Shown: piece after piece, positions 9,267 through 18,245 of the stretch
Numbering within the stretch: position 1 is the stretch's first letter
Layout: each line of letters starts with the position of its first letter
NCBI RefSeq assembly: GCF_036174265.1
Contig: NZ_CP108055.1
Location: forward strand, 1,922,001 to 1,986,000
Reading direction: 5' to 3'
Length of the DNA stretch: 64,000 nucleotides
Origin: Streptomyces sp. NBC_00285
Lineage (GTDB): Bacteria; Actinomycetota; Actinomycetes; Streptomycetales; Streptomycetaceae
The notes under the pieces: generated by a model
The model's database searches: none
Told to the model about the DNA's origin: nothing
The model's input: only the letters and a program-made list of their open reading frames with translations
Position numbers and translations under genes: made by a program

Positions 9267-9291
9267 CCCCCACGCCTTGAGGCGGTGGGGG
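9267..9291. terminator. terminator between GH31 and Nudix genes
   Basis: CCCCCACGCC (9267-9276), loop TTGA, then GGCGGTGGGGG (9281-9291): a strong stem with one bulged G. It lies between two convergent genes and may work in both directions. Confidence 0.6.
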
Positions 9292-9342
9292 TGCGTGCGG
9301 GCGTCACGACGCTGCGGAGATTACTCGGAAGGGCCCCAGGTC

Positions 9343-9879
9343 TCAGATGTAGCGGCCCTCGAACCAGGCCCGTACGACCAGGGTGTGCAGCGGGAAGGCG
9401 AGCTCCTCCGGTCTGCGCAGGAGATGCCAGCCCTCGGTCTCGTCCGTGGCGGCGGACCGAGGGAGGCCGTCGGCGGGGCGCTCCGGCAGCATCCCGAACA
9501 GCAGCAGGTGCCCGTCGGTCGAGCTCAGGGCGTCGATGAGCCGCACGTCCCGGCTCGCCGCCTCGATGCCGGTCTCTTCCCTGAGTTCACGGACCAGGGC
9601 CTGCCGCCAGTCCTCGCGGTCGTCCATGTAACCGCCGGGCAGTGCGATGCCCCCGCGCGCGGGGCTGATGGTTCGGGTGATGACGACCAGGGCCGTGCCC
9701 TGGGTGTCGTACACGGGCTGGAGGGCGACGGCGACCGGCAGGGGGTTGCGGTAGGCCACGGTGGCGCAGGCGGGACAGGTGCGGGGCCAGCCCGCGACGC
9801 CCTCTCCGTAGGGCGCTCCGCAGCTCGAACAGTGGGAGCCGCGTACGGAGTTGGGAATGGAGTGTTGGGTTTCGGACAC
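9343..9879 (-). CDS. Nudix hydrolase with N-terminal zinc ribbon
   Basis: 178 aa, GTG start at 9879. Two CxxC pairs (CSSC, CPAC) near the N-terminus form a zinc ribbon like that of NADH pyrophosphatase-type Nudix enzymes. The Nudix box runs GGYMDDREDWRQALVRELRE then ETG, which fits GX5EX7REUXEEXGU. Such enzymes hydrolyse nucleoside diphosphates linked to another moiety; the substrate cannot be read from sequence. It is divergent from the DUF35/thiolase pair. Confidence 0.9.
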   Translation of the reverse strand: MSETQHSIPNSVRGSHCSSCGAPYGEGVAGWPRTCPACATVAYRNPLPVAVALQPVYDTQGTALVVITRTISPARGGIALPGGYMDDREDWRQALVRELREETGIEAASRDVRLIDALSSTDGHLLLFGMLPERPADGLPRSAATDETEGWHLLRRPEELAFPLHTLVVRAWFEGRYI

Positions 9880-9993
9880 GCGGCGGACTGTATCCGATCA
9901 TCGGTGGCTCCGGTTCCGTTGGGTCCTCTGCCTCTTTGCCGCCGCCCGTGCGACACTTCTGACGATCCGTCAGTTCTGGTCCGGGGAGGGACT

Positions 9994-10440
9994 TTGTCGC
10001 GCACACGCACACCTGTGGTCGCCGGGTGGTTCGCCGGTGAAGGGGACGACTTCACGCTCCTCGGCACGCGTTGCTCCGGCTGCGCCTCGGTCTTCTTCCC
10101 TCGCGAGGACAGCCATTGCCGCAACCCCGGTTGCGGTGGTGGAGATCTGGCGGAGATTCCTCTTTCGCGGCGCGGTCGCGTCTGGTCCTACACCGACAGC
10201 CGGTACCGGCCTCCGTCACCGTATGTGAGCGATCCGGAACTTCCGTGGGAGCCGTACACGTTGATCGCTGTGGAGCTCGCCGCCGAGCGGATCGTGGTGC
10301 TGGGGCAGGCGATTCCCGGGGTCACCGTCGCCGATCTGACGGTGGGCGCGGAGGTGGAGGTCGTCCCCGGAGTGCTGCACGAGGACGGGGAGACGGTCTG
10401 GACGACCTGGCAGTGGCGGCCGACGGGGGTGACGGCATGA
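9994..10440 (+). CDS. DUF35 zinc-ribbon/OB-fold acyl-CoA-associated protein
   Basis: About 148 aa. It contains a four-cysteine zinc ribbon (CSGC ... CRNPGC) followed by an OB-fold. Proteins of this type pair with thiolase-like proteins and act as partner subunits in acyl-CoA, steroid or polyketide metabolism. No ATG or GTG lies in a sensible place. The TTG at 9994 is chosen because GGAGG (9985-9989) precedes it with a short spacer and the protein then begins MSRTRTPVVAGWF, a good fit to the family. Its stop codon overlaps the ATG of the thiolase (ATGA), so the two are translationally coupled. Confidence 0.85.
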   Translation: MSRTRTPVVAGWFAGEGDDFTLLGTRCSGCASVFFPREDSHCRNPGCGGGDLAEIPLSRRGRVWSYTDSRYRPPSPYVSDPELPWEPYTLIAVELAAERIVVLGQAIPGVTVADLTVGAEVEVVPGVLHEDGETVWTTWQWRPTGVTA

Positions 10441-11627
10441 CGGGCGAGGTGGCGGTGCTCGGCGCGGGCATGCACCCCTGGGGCAAGTGGGGACGCGGAT
10501 TCGTCGAGTACGGAGTGGCGGCGGCCCGCGCGGCGCTGGCCGACGCGGGGCTGGAGTGGCGGGAGATCGGCTCGATCGTCGGCGCGGACACCGTGCGGGG
10601 CGGCTATCCGGGCTATGTGGCGGGGGCGACCTTCGCCAGGGCGCTGGGCTGGCAGGGAGCCCGCGTCACCAGCGTGTACGCGGCGTGCGCGTCCGGGGCG
10701 CAGGCGGTGGCGACCGCGCGGGCACAGATCCTCGCCGGTCTGGCCGACGTGGTGCTCGTGGTCGGTGCCGACGCGGCACCCAAGGGCTTCTTCCGGCCTG
10801 CGGGCGGCGACCGGCCCGACGATCCCGACTGGCTGCGGTTCCGGGCCCTCGGGGCGACCAACCCCACGTACTTCGGGCTGTACGCGCGGCGGCGGATGGC
10901 CGTACACGGGGACACGGCGGAGGACTTCGCGCAGGTCAAGGTGAAGAACTCGGCCATGGGAGCGCTGAATCCATACGCGCGGTACCGGAAGCGGGTGACC
11001 GCGGAAGAGGTCGCCGCCTCCGCCGTGGTGGCCGATCCCCTGCGGCTGCTCGACATCTGTGCCACCTCGGACGGCGGGGCGGCGCTGGTGCTCTCCAGCA
11101 TGGAGTTCGCGCGCGGGCGAGGCGTGGCCGAGCCGGTGCGGATCAGGGCGGTGTCGACGGTGACGCCGACGTATCCGAACACGGTGCTGGACCTGCCGGA
11201 CATCGCGACGGACTCCGCCGCGGCGGTCGAGCCCGCCGCGGAGACCTTCCGCGCCTCGATCGCGCATGCCGCCTACGAGGAGGCCGGGGTCGGCCCGGAC
11301 GATCTCTCCCTGGCCGAGGTGTACGACCTGTCCACCGCCCTGGAGTTGCAGTGGTACGAGGATCTCGGACTGTGCGGGGAGGGCGAGGGTGCGAAGCTGC
11401 TGCGCGAGGGGGCGACGGCGCCGGACGGCCGTATACCCGTCAACATGAGCGGTGGACTCGCCTCCTTCGGTGAGGCGGTCCCGGCGCAGGCGATCGCCCA
11501 GGTGTGTGAGCTCACCCGGCAGTTGCGGGGCGAGGCGGGTGAGCGGCAGGTGGAACACGCGCGCGTGGGGATCACCGCGAACCAGGGGCTGTTCGGGCAC
11601 GGGTCGGCGGTGATAGCCGTCCGGTGA
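10437..11627 (+). CDS. thiolase family / lipid-transfer (SCP-x-like) protein
   Basis: 396 aa, thiolase fold. It has an active-site-like cysteine region, SVYAACASGAQAVATARAQ, and a C-terminal NMSGGLASFGEAVPAQ followed by QGLFGHGSA. This pattern belongs to the lipid-transfer/SCP-x thiolase-like group rather than to classical acetyl-CoA acetyltransferases. It probably forms a complex with the DUF35 protein just upstream, whose stop codon it overlaps by four bases. The pair may carry out a thiolytic, retro-aldol or condensation step on an acyl-CoA. The substrate is unknown. Confidence 0.88.
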   Translation: MTGEVAVLGAGMHPWGKWGRGFVEYGVAAARAALADAGLEWREIGSIVGADTVRGGYPGYVAGATFARALGWQGARVTSVYAACASGAQAVATARAQILAGLADVVLVVGADAAPKGFFRPAGGDRPDDPDWLRFRALGATNPTYFGLYARRRMAVHGDTAEDFAQVKVKNSAMGALNPYARYRKRVTAEEVAASAVVADPLRLLDICATSDGGAALVLSSMEFARGRGVAEPVRIRAVSTVTPTYPNTVLDLPDIATDSAAAVEPAAETFRASIAHAAYEEAGVGPDDLSLAEVYDLSTALELQWYEDLGLCGEGEGAKLLREGATAPDGRIPVNMSGGLASFGEAVPAQAIAQVCELTRQLRGEAGERQVEHARVGITANQGLFGHGSAVIAVR

Positions 11628-11734
11628 TCAGCGGGAAAGGGAGTTTTCCCTACGCTGTGTGAGCATCCCGGAATCCTGCGTGAACGTCTCATGAACTGCG
11701 CCTGGGTGGGCCCGAAGGGCGTCACTATGCTGCC

Positions 11735-13387
11735 GTGCGCTCATGGACGGACACTCTCCGCTTCGCCTTCCAGCCGGTGGTCAACCTGGCGACCGGTGCG
11801 GTGGCAGGACTGGAGATACTCGCCCGTCCCGAGACCGGCGACATCCTGGCGGAGGCCCGCCGCGACCCCGAACTCGACGGCCGGCTCGCGGTGTTGGCGG
11901 TACGGGCGGCGGCTCACCGGCAGACTCCGCTGCCGCTGCACGTCAACGTCTTCGCGGGCACGCTCGCCGACCTCGGCGGACTCACCCCGCTGCACACGGC
12001 GGTGCGTGAGACGGGGCGGCTGCCGTGGGAGGTCACGATCGACGTGGGTCCGCCGTACACGCATGTACCGCACCAGGCGCTGCTGGAGGCGGTTACGGCG
12101 TTGCGGGGGCAGGGCTTCCGGATCAGCGCGGACGGCATCGGGGATGGGGACGTACCGCTGAGACTGCTTGTCGACATGTCGCCCGACCTCGTGAAGCTCG
12201 ACGCGTCGCTGTCGGCCCGGCCTTCGGCGGTACGGGCGATGCGGACCCTGTGCGACGAACTCGGGGCGCTCGTCTGCGTCGAAGGAGTGGAGACCGAACT
12301 CCATTACGCCGCCGTGCTGTCGGCCGGTGCGCAGCTGGCGCAGGGCGTGCTGTTCGCACCGCCGTCCCGGTTGCCCACGGCGCAGGTGTACGTTCCGCCG
12401 CGCTCCCCCGGTGCCGTGGCCCCGCCCCGGTCCGGACCGTCGGTGCGGGAGTTCGTGCGCCCCGCCGCGCTGCTGCCGGCCACGGCGTCGGCGGGACAGG
12501 TGCGGGCGCTGCTGACCGGGGCGCCCGACGTGTCCGGGGTGCTGCTCGTGGACAGGGACGGGGTGCCGTTCCGCTCGGTGCACCGGTCGCGCTTCCTGTT
12601 GTCGATGTCGGGGCGCTACGGACACGCCCTGTACGCCGACCGGCCCGCCGCCAAACTCGGTGATCCGCCGCGGGTGGTCGGCATCGACGCCACCGCGTGG
12701 GAGGTCCTGGACGTGGTCGCGGTCGGGGGCGAGGACCGTACGTCGGACGACGTGGCCGTGGTCGACCGGTACGGCCGGTGCGTGGGCGTCGTACGGCTCG
12801 CGGACCTCGTACGGGCGCTGAGCGAGACCAGGGTGGAGGAGGCGGCCGGGCTCAACCCGCTGACCCGGCTGCCCGGTTCGGACGCGATCACGGGCGAGGT
12901 GGACCGGCGTATCGCGGACGGGCGGACGTTCGCGCTGAGTTGGCTGGACGTCGACCACTTCAAGCAGGTCAACGACGGGGCCGGGTTCGCCGCGGGCGAC
13001 GAGCTGATCCGCTCGGTGGGACGGGTCCTCCAGCAGGCCGCGGCCGGCACCGCGCGCGTGGGGCACATCGGCGGGGACGACTTCCTGGTGCTGGCGGACC
13101 CGGAGGAACTGGCTCCGCTGGCCGCGTCCGTTCTCGACGTTCCCTGGGCGGCAGGCGGGTGGCCCGTGACGCTGTCCCTGGCCACCGTGGTGTGCGTACC
13201 GGGCAGTGTGGCGGACCACCGGGAGACAGCGGCGTGTCTCGCACCGTTGAAAAAGGCCGCGAAGGCCCTCGGCGGGGCGAGCTGGGTCGTCGGGCGGGCG
13301 GGGATGCCCGGGTACGAGATCCGGCGGGGGACGGGGCCACAGGCCGCTTCGACGGGGTACGCGGTGGCGGAGCCGGGGACGGGCTGA
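11735..13387 (+). CDS. EAL-CBS-GGDEF protein (c-di-GMP signalling)
   Basis: 550 aa with three parts in order: an EAL-like domain (residues 8-220), a CBS-pair region (about 240-370) and a GGDEF domain (about 375-525). The EAL motif reads EIL, and the DDFGTG-type metal motif is replaced by DGIGDG, so phosphodiesterase activity is doubtful. The GGDEF signature is GGDDF, with DVDHFKQVND and GDELIRSVGR intact, so cyclase activity is plausible. No RxxD inhibitory site is seen. The GTG start at 11735 has no Shine-Dalgarno; CACTAT at 11723-11728 is placed as a -10 for a leaderless mRNA. c-di-GMP governs development in Streptomyces. Confidence 0.88.
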   Translation: MRSWTDTLRFAFQPVVNLATGAVAGLEILARPETGDILAEARRDPELDGRLAVLAVRAAAHRQTPLPLHVNVFAGTLADLGGLTPLHTAVRETGRLPWEVTIDVGPPYTHVPHQALLEAVTALRGQGFRISADGIGDGDVPLRLLVDMSPDLVKLDASLSARPSAVRAMRTLCDELGALVCVEGVETELHYAAVLSAGAQLAQGVLFAPPSRLPTAQVYVPPRSPGAVAPPRSGPSVREFVRPAALLPATASAGQVRALLTGAPDVSGVLLVDRDGVPFRSVHRSRFLLSMSGRYGHALYADRPAAKLGDPPRVVGIDATAWEVLDVVAVGGEDRTSDDVAVVDRYGRCVGVVRLADLVRALSETRVEEAAGLNPLTRLPGSDAITGEVDRRIADGRTFALSWLDVDHFKQVNDGAGFAAGDELIRSVGRVLQQAAAGTARVGHIGGDDFLVLADPEELAPLAASVLDVPWAAGGWPVTLSLATVVCVPGSVADHRETAACLAPLKKAAKALGGASWVVGRAGMPGYEIRRGTGPQAASTGYAVAEPGTG

Positions 13388-13751
13388 AGGGGCAGGGCCG
13401 CGTTCGGCTCGAACGAGGCTCGGCCGGCCCTGCGCCCGTTCACGGAGGCAGCTGGCCAGCCCGCCCCAACCGTTGCCGTCGGCGACCTTGACGGCCTCCG
13501 GGGCCCGGTGAACACTTCCGGTGTCAGTCGACATCGCCGTACATTCTCGGCGCATCCAGGCAGCACGCGGCGCGGGCCCCCACGAGCCAAGGCCCATACC
13601 TCCACGGGCGATTCGGCTGCGACGGCACGCTCGTCGCGGACGCCGGACGGGGCGCGGAATCCTCCCTGCCCTCGGCAGTTCGCCAAAGGAACCGCAACCC
13701 TGCACGGAGCACCGGGGCGGGAACGTCCCGGGCCAGGGCCTTGGAGCCGCC
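13388..13751. other. 364-bp intergenic region upstream of glpF
   Basis: Apart from the hairpin at its left end, this stretch holds no convincing gene. A possible promoter is TTGACG (13488-13493), a 17-bp spacer and AACACT (13511-13516), giving a leader of over 200 nt for glpF. I see no clear GylR-type operator and no glpR/gylR gene nearby. Confidence 0.4.
13392..13433 (+). terminator. terminator after the EAL-GGDEF gene
   Basis: GCAGGGCCG (13392-13400) pairs perfectly with CGGCCCTGC (13425-13433) across a 24-nt loop that can fold further. It lies five bases after the stop codon. No T run follows. Confidence 0.5.
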
Positions 13752-14477
13752 ATGAGCAACGGAGACGTATTCCTCGGTGAGGTCATCGGAACGGCGATTC
13801 TGATCCTCTTCGGCGCCGGCGTGGTCGCCGCCGTCGTACTCAACCACTCCAAGGCCAAGGACGCCGGCTGGGTGGTCATCGCGTTCGGCTGGGGCTTCGG
13901 CGTGCTGGCGGGGGCGTACACCGCCGCCCCGCTGTCCGGCGGGCATCTCAACCCCGCCGTCACCATCGGGATCGCCGTCGACACCGGGGACTGGGACCAG
14001 GTTCCCGTGTACATCGCCGGGCAGATGGTCGGTGCCATGCTCGGGGCGGTCCTGTGCTGGCTGGTCTACTACGCACAGTTCCACGCCAACGCCGAGGAGG
14101 AGCTCGCCCAGCCCACGCTCGGGATCTTCTCCACCGCGCCCGCGATCCGCAATCCCGTGGCGAACCTGGTCACGGAGATCATCGCAACGATCGGCCTGGT
14201 CCTGCCGATCCTGGCCTTCGGCCTCACCAAGGGGCTCGGCGAGTCCGGTACCGCGGTCCTCGTCGTCGCCTTCCTGGTGGTCGGAATCGGTCTGTCGCTC
14301 GGCGGGCCCACCGGATACGCCATCAACCCGGCCCGCGACCTGGGCCCGCGCATCGTGCACACGCTGCTGCCGATTCCCAACAAGGGCACCTCGGACTGGG
14401 GTTACGCGTGGATCCCGGTGGTGGGACCGCTCATCGGCGGGGCGCTGTCCGGAGTCATCTTCAACGCCGCCTTCTGA
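13752..14477 (+). CDS. glpF: aquaglyceroporin, glycerol facilitator (MIP family)
   Basis: 241 aa, six membrane segments. Both pore motifs are present: [10 protein letters not shown] (first NPA) and [12 protein letters not shown] (second NPA). The Asp after the second NPA is typical of glycerol-permeable channels. The ATG at 13752 has GGAG five bases upstream; the longer open frame before it lacks a sensible start. It is followed 68 bp later by glycerol kinase, so the pair takes up glycerol and traps it as glycerol-3-phosphate. No glpD follows, unlike the gyl operon of S. coelicolor. Confidence 0.93.
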   Translation: MSNGDVFLGEVIGTAILILFGAGVVAAVVLNHSKAKDAGWVVIAFGWGFGVLAGAYTAAPLSGGHLNPAVTIGIAVDTGDWDQVPVYIAGQMVGAMLGAVLCWLVYYAQFHANAEEELAQPTLGIFSTAPAIRNPVANLVTEIIATIGLVLPILAFGLTKGLGESGTAVLVVAFLVVGIGLSLGGPTGYAINPARDLGPRIVHTLLPIPNKGTSDWGYAWIPVVGPLIGGALSGVIFNAAF

Positions 14478-14545
14478 ACCACGGCCTTGTGCACCACAGC
14501 CCTTGCGAAACACAGCCTTGTGCAGGAACCGACGAAGGGGACGTC

Positions 14546-16057
<1,512 letters not shown>

Positions 16058-16082
16058 CACGCGCGCGTGGTGCCGTGGAGCC

Positions 16083-16118
16083 GCGGCCCGTACCCCTGTC
16101 GGCGGGGGTGCGGGCCGC
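16083..16118. terminator. terminator between glpK and cvnD
   Basis: A 14-bp stem with one G-U pair (16083-16096 with 16105-16118) and an 8-nt loop, between two convergent genes. It probably serves both. Confidence 0.7.
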
Positions 16119-16127
16119 ACCCGTGCC

Positions 16128-16733
16128 TCAGCCGGTGACGGTCTCGCGGCGTCGCGCCGAGTACGCCATCGCGTGCTGGACGACTCCGACGAGGACGTCC
16201 TTGACCGACTGCTTGTCCCGGGCGTCGCACAGCACGATCGGCACGTCCGCGTCGAGGTCGAGTGCCTGCCGTACGTCCTCCTCCGGGTAACGGTCCGCTC
16301 CCTGGAAGCAGTTGACGCCGATGAGGAAGGGTATGGAGCGCCGCTCGAAGTAGTCGATGGCGGCGAAGCAGTCCTCCAGGCGCCGGGTGTCGACGAGCAC
16401 GACGGCTCCGAGGGCGCCCTCGGACAGCTCGTCCCACATGAACCAGAAGCGTTCCTGACCCGGCGTGCCGAACAGGTACAGCACGAGGTCCTCGCGCAGG
16501 GTGATGCGACCGAAGTCCATGGCGACGGTGGTGGTGCGCTTGTTCTCCACACCGCTGATGTCGTCGACCGGGCGGCCTGCCTCGGTGAGCAGTTCCTCGG
16601 TGCGCAGCGGTCTGATCTCGCTGACCGCGCCCACGAACGTGGTCTTGCCCACGCCGAAGCCGCCGGCCACCAGGATCTTGAGCGTGACGGGCTCGACCGG
16701 GGGCTTGCCGCGCTCAGAACGCCCGAAGATCAT
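16128..16733 (-). CDS. cvnD: conservon GTPase CvnD
   Basis: 201 aa, MglA/Ras-like GTP-binding protein and fourth component of a Streptomyces conservon. The P-loop is GGFGVGKTTFVG; the switch region GVENKRTTTVAMDFGR and the G3-like motif LYLFGTPGQERFWFMWDEL follow, then VNCFQGAD. CvnD works with the kinase-like CvnA, the roadblock protein CvnB and CvnC in a membrane signalling complex resembling a G-protein module. The ATG at 16733 has AGGAG nine bases upstream. Unusually, it is separated from cvnC by about 680 bp. Confidence 0.93.
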   Translation of the reverse strand: MIFGRSERGKPPVEPVTLKILVAGGFGVGKTTFVGAVSEIRPLRTEELLTEAGRPVDDISGVENKRTTTVAMDFGRITLREDLVLYLFGTPGQERFWFMWDELSEGALGAVVLVDTRRLEDCFAAIDYFERRSIPFLIGVNCFQGADRYPEEDVRQALDLDADVPIVLCDARDKQSVKDVLVGVVQHAMAYSARRRETVTG

Positions 16734-16893
16734 TGGTCTCTTCTCCTGCTTGCTGGGGGTGTCGGGTCGACGACGGGCCATGGCCCGAGCCGACCGGGAT
16801 CTCGATGACGCGTCCGGCGACTTCGGTGACCGTACCGTCCGCGAGCGCGCGGCCCGCCATGCCGTACGGGGGCACCTTACGACGCTGGGCCAC
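16714..16893 (-). CDS. possible small protein, 59 aa, overlapping cvnD
   Basis: A GTG-initiated frame starting VAQRRKVPPYGMAGRALADG and ending 20 bases inside cvnD. Third codon positions are strongly G/C, as in the real genes around it, and the frame is collinear with cvnD. No good ribosome-binding site is visible before the GTG. It could be a real small protein, a remnant of a longer gene that once linked cvnC to cvnD, or chance in GC-rich DNA. Confidence 0.35.
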   Translation of the reverse strand: MAQRRKVPPYGMAGRALADGTVTEVAGRVIEIPVGSGHGPSSTRHPQQAGEETNDLRAF

Positions 16894-17417
16894 GGCGCGA
16901 ACTCCCCGAGCCGTACTCCCGCAGAGGCCATCGTGGAGCAGGGTCCGGGATCCGTACGGGACGGCCGCGTCGACCGCCGCCGAGGGCGGGCACGCACGAG
17001 GGGTACGGCGGCTCGGTGAGCGGCCGTACCCGAGCTCGCGGGCGGGCGTCGGAGCCGGTCCTGCGGCCGTGTCCGCCGTCGTGCCACAAGACCGGGGCTC
17101 GCAGGTCGGCGAGGTCGGTCCGAGGAGCCTGTCGTCACGTCCGTCTCCCCGATCGGCCTGCTCGGCAGCGTGCCCGCGGGGCCGGTGGCCGGCCGTCCGC
17201 GAATGGTCGTCGACGATCAGTCAGATCATATCGGCAGGGGGTGCCTGCGCCCGCCACGGATCGACGGGGACCCCAGGGGCGGACGTACGGCCCCTGCTGC
17301 GGCGTTCCACGAGATCAGTCCCGTGCGCCGGACGGTTCGGGCCATGCCGTCCCCGAACGCCGTCCGTGAGCGCCCGGCGACGCCGACGGAACGCCCCGGG
17401 GTGGGCCGGACGGTCCG
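16894..17417. other. non-coding gap inside the conservon
   Basis: About 520 bp between the possible small ORF and cvnC. Open frames here have low-complexity, arginine-rich translations typical of antisense reading in GC-rich DNA. The AT-richer piece around 17218-17232 (CAGTCAGATCATATCG) is the likeliest place for a cvnD promoter. I recognise no gene. Confidence 0.4.
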
Positions 17418-17813
17418 TCACAGGGCCCTGAGGCCGCTGATCACGTCGCGCAGAATGCTTTCGTCAGGCAGTTCGGCGGGCGGCACCGGCCGGTTCACAT
17501 GGACCCACTCCGAGTCGACGAGATCACCTATGAGGACGCGTATCACGCCGATGGGCAGGTTGAGTTCGGAGGACAGCTCGGCGACCGACTGCGGAGTGTC
17601 CCGGCACAGGTCGACGATGTCCACGTGCTCGGGGGACAGCGAGTGGTCCCCATCGGGATCGTCCGTGTCGGGTTCGGCCACGACGACCGCGATGAGGTCG
17701 AGACGGTGCTGGCCGTCACTCGTGGTGCGGCCACGCGTCATGGCGTACGGACGGACCACCGGTCCGGCCTCGTCGTCGAACCAGTGGCTTCTTCCCTGAC
17801 CGTCTGTGCTCAT
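17418..17813 (-). CDS. cvnC: conservon protein CvnC (DUF742)
   Basis: 131 aa DUF742 protein, the third conservon component. The family pattern is visible: an N-terminal GPVVRPYAMTRGRT, a middle LDLIAVVV, and a winged-helix-like C-terminal half (PEHVDIVDLCRDTPQSVAEL, then GVIRVLIGDLVDSEWVHV). The ATG at 17813 lies nine bases after cvnB ends, so the two are one transcription unit. Its exact biochemical role is unknown in the literature; it probably binds CvnD or CvnB. Confidence 0.93.
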   Translation of the reverse strand: MSTDGQGRSHWFDDEAGPVVRPYAMTRGRTTSDGQHRLDLIAVVVAEPDTDDPDGDHSLSPEHVDIVDLCRDTPQSVAELSSELNLPIGVIRVLIGDLVDSEWVHVNRPVPPAELPDESILRDVISGLRAL

Positions 17814-17822
17814 GCCATCTCA

Positions 17823-18245
17823 CTACCCGCCCTGAGGCAGATCGGTGCGTGGAGCGGCACTCAGATGTACACCGACCCGCTTCACCAGGAGCGTCATCTC
17901 GTAGGCGACCAGGCCCACGTCCGAGTCGGCGTCCGAGAGGACGGCGAGGCAACTGCCGTCGCCTGCGGCCGTCACGAACAGGAAGGCGTCGTCCAGCTCC
18001 ACGACCGTCTGCCGGACGTTGCCCGCCTCGAAGTGCCGGCCCACGCCCTTGGCGAGGCTGTGGAAGCCGGACGCCACGGCGGCGAGGTGCTCGCTGTCCT
18101 CGCGGGTGAGGTCCTTGGACACGCCGGTCGGGAGGCCGTCACTGGAGAGCACCAGGGCCTTGCGGATACTCGTGACACGGTCCACCAGGTCATCGAGGAG
18201 CCAGTTGAGCTCGCCGGACTTGTCGGTCGCCTTCGGTGCGGTCAT
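17823..18245 (-). CDS. cvnB: conservon roadblock/LC7 protein CvnB
   Basis: 140 aa roadblock/LC7 domain protein. Residues such as LNWLLDDLVDRVTSIRKALV and LAAVASGFHSLAKGVGRHFE are typical. By analogy with MglB it is expected to act on the CvnD GTPase as a regulator. The ATG start overlaps the cvnA stop codon (ATGA at 18242-18245), so it is translationally coupled to cvnA. Confidence 0.94.
   Translation of the reverse strand: MTAPKATDKSGELNWLLDDLVDRVTSIRKALVLSSDGLPTGVSKDLTREDSEHLAAVASGFHSLAKGVGRHFEAGNVRQTVVELDDAFLFVTAAGDGSCLAVLSDADSDVGLVAYEMTLLVKRVGVHLSAAPRTDLPQGG

Noticed and set aside
16733..17431. 232-aa open frame on the plus strand across the conservon gap
   Set aside because: The composition is Ser/Arg/Pro-rich without structure, and it overlaps the start of cvnD; typical of antisense reading in GC-rich DNA.
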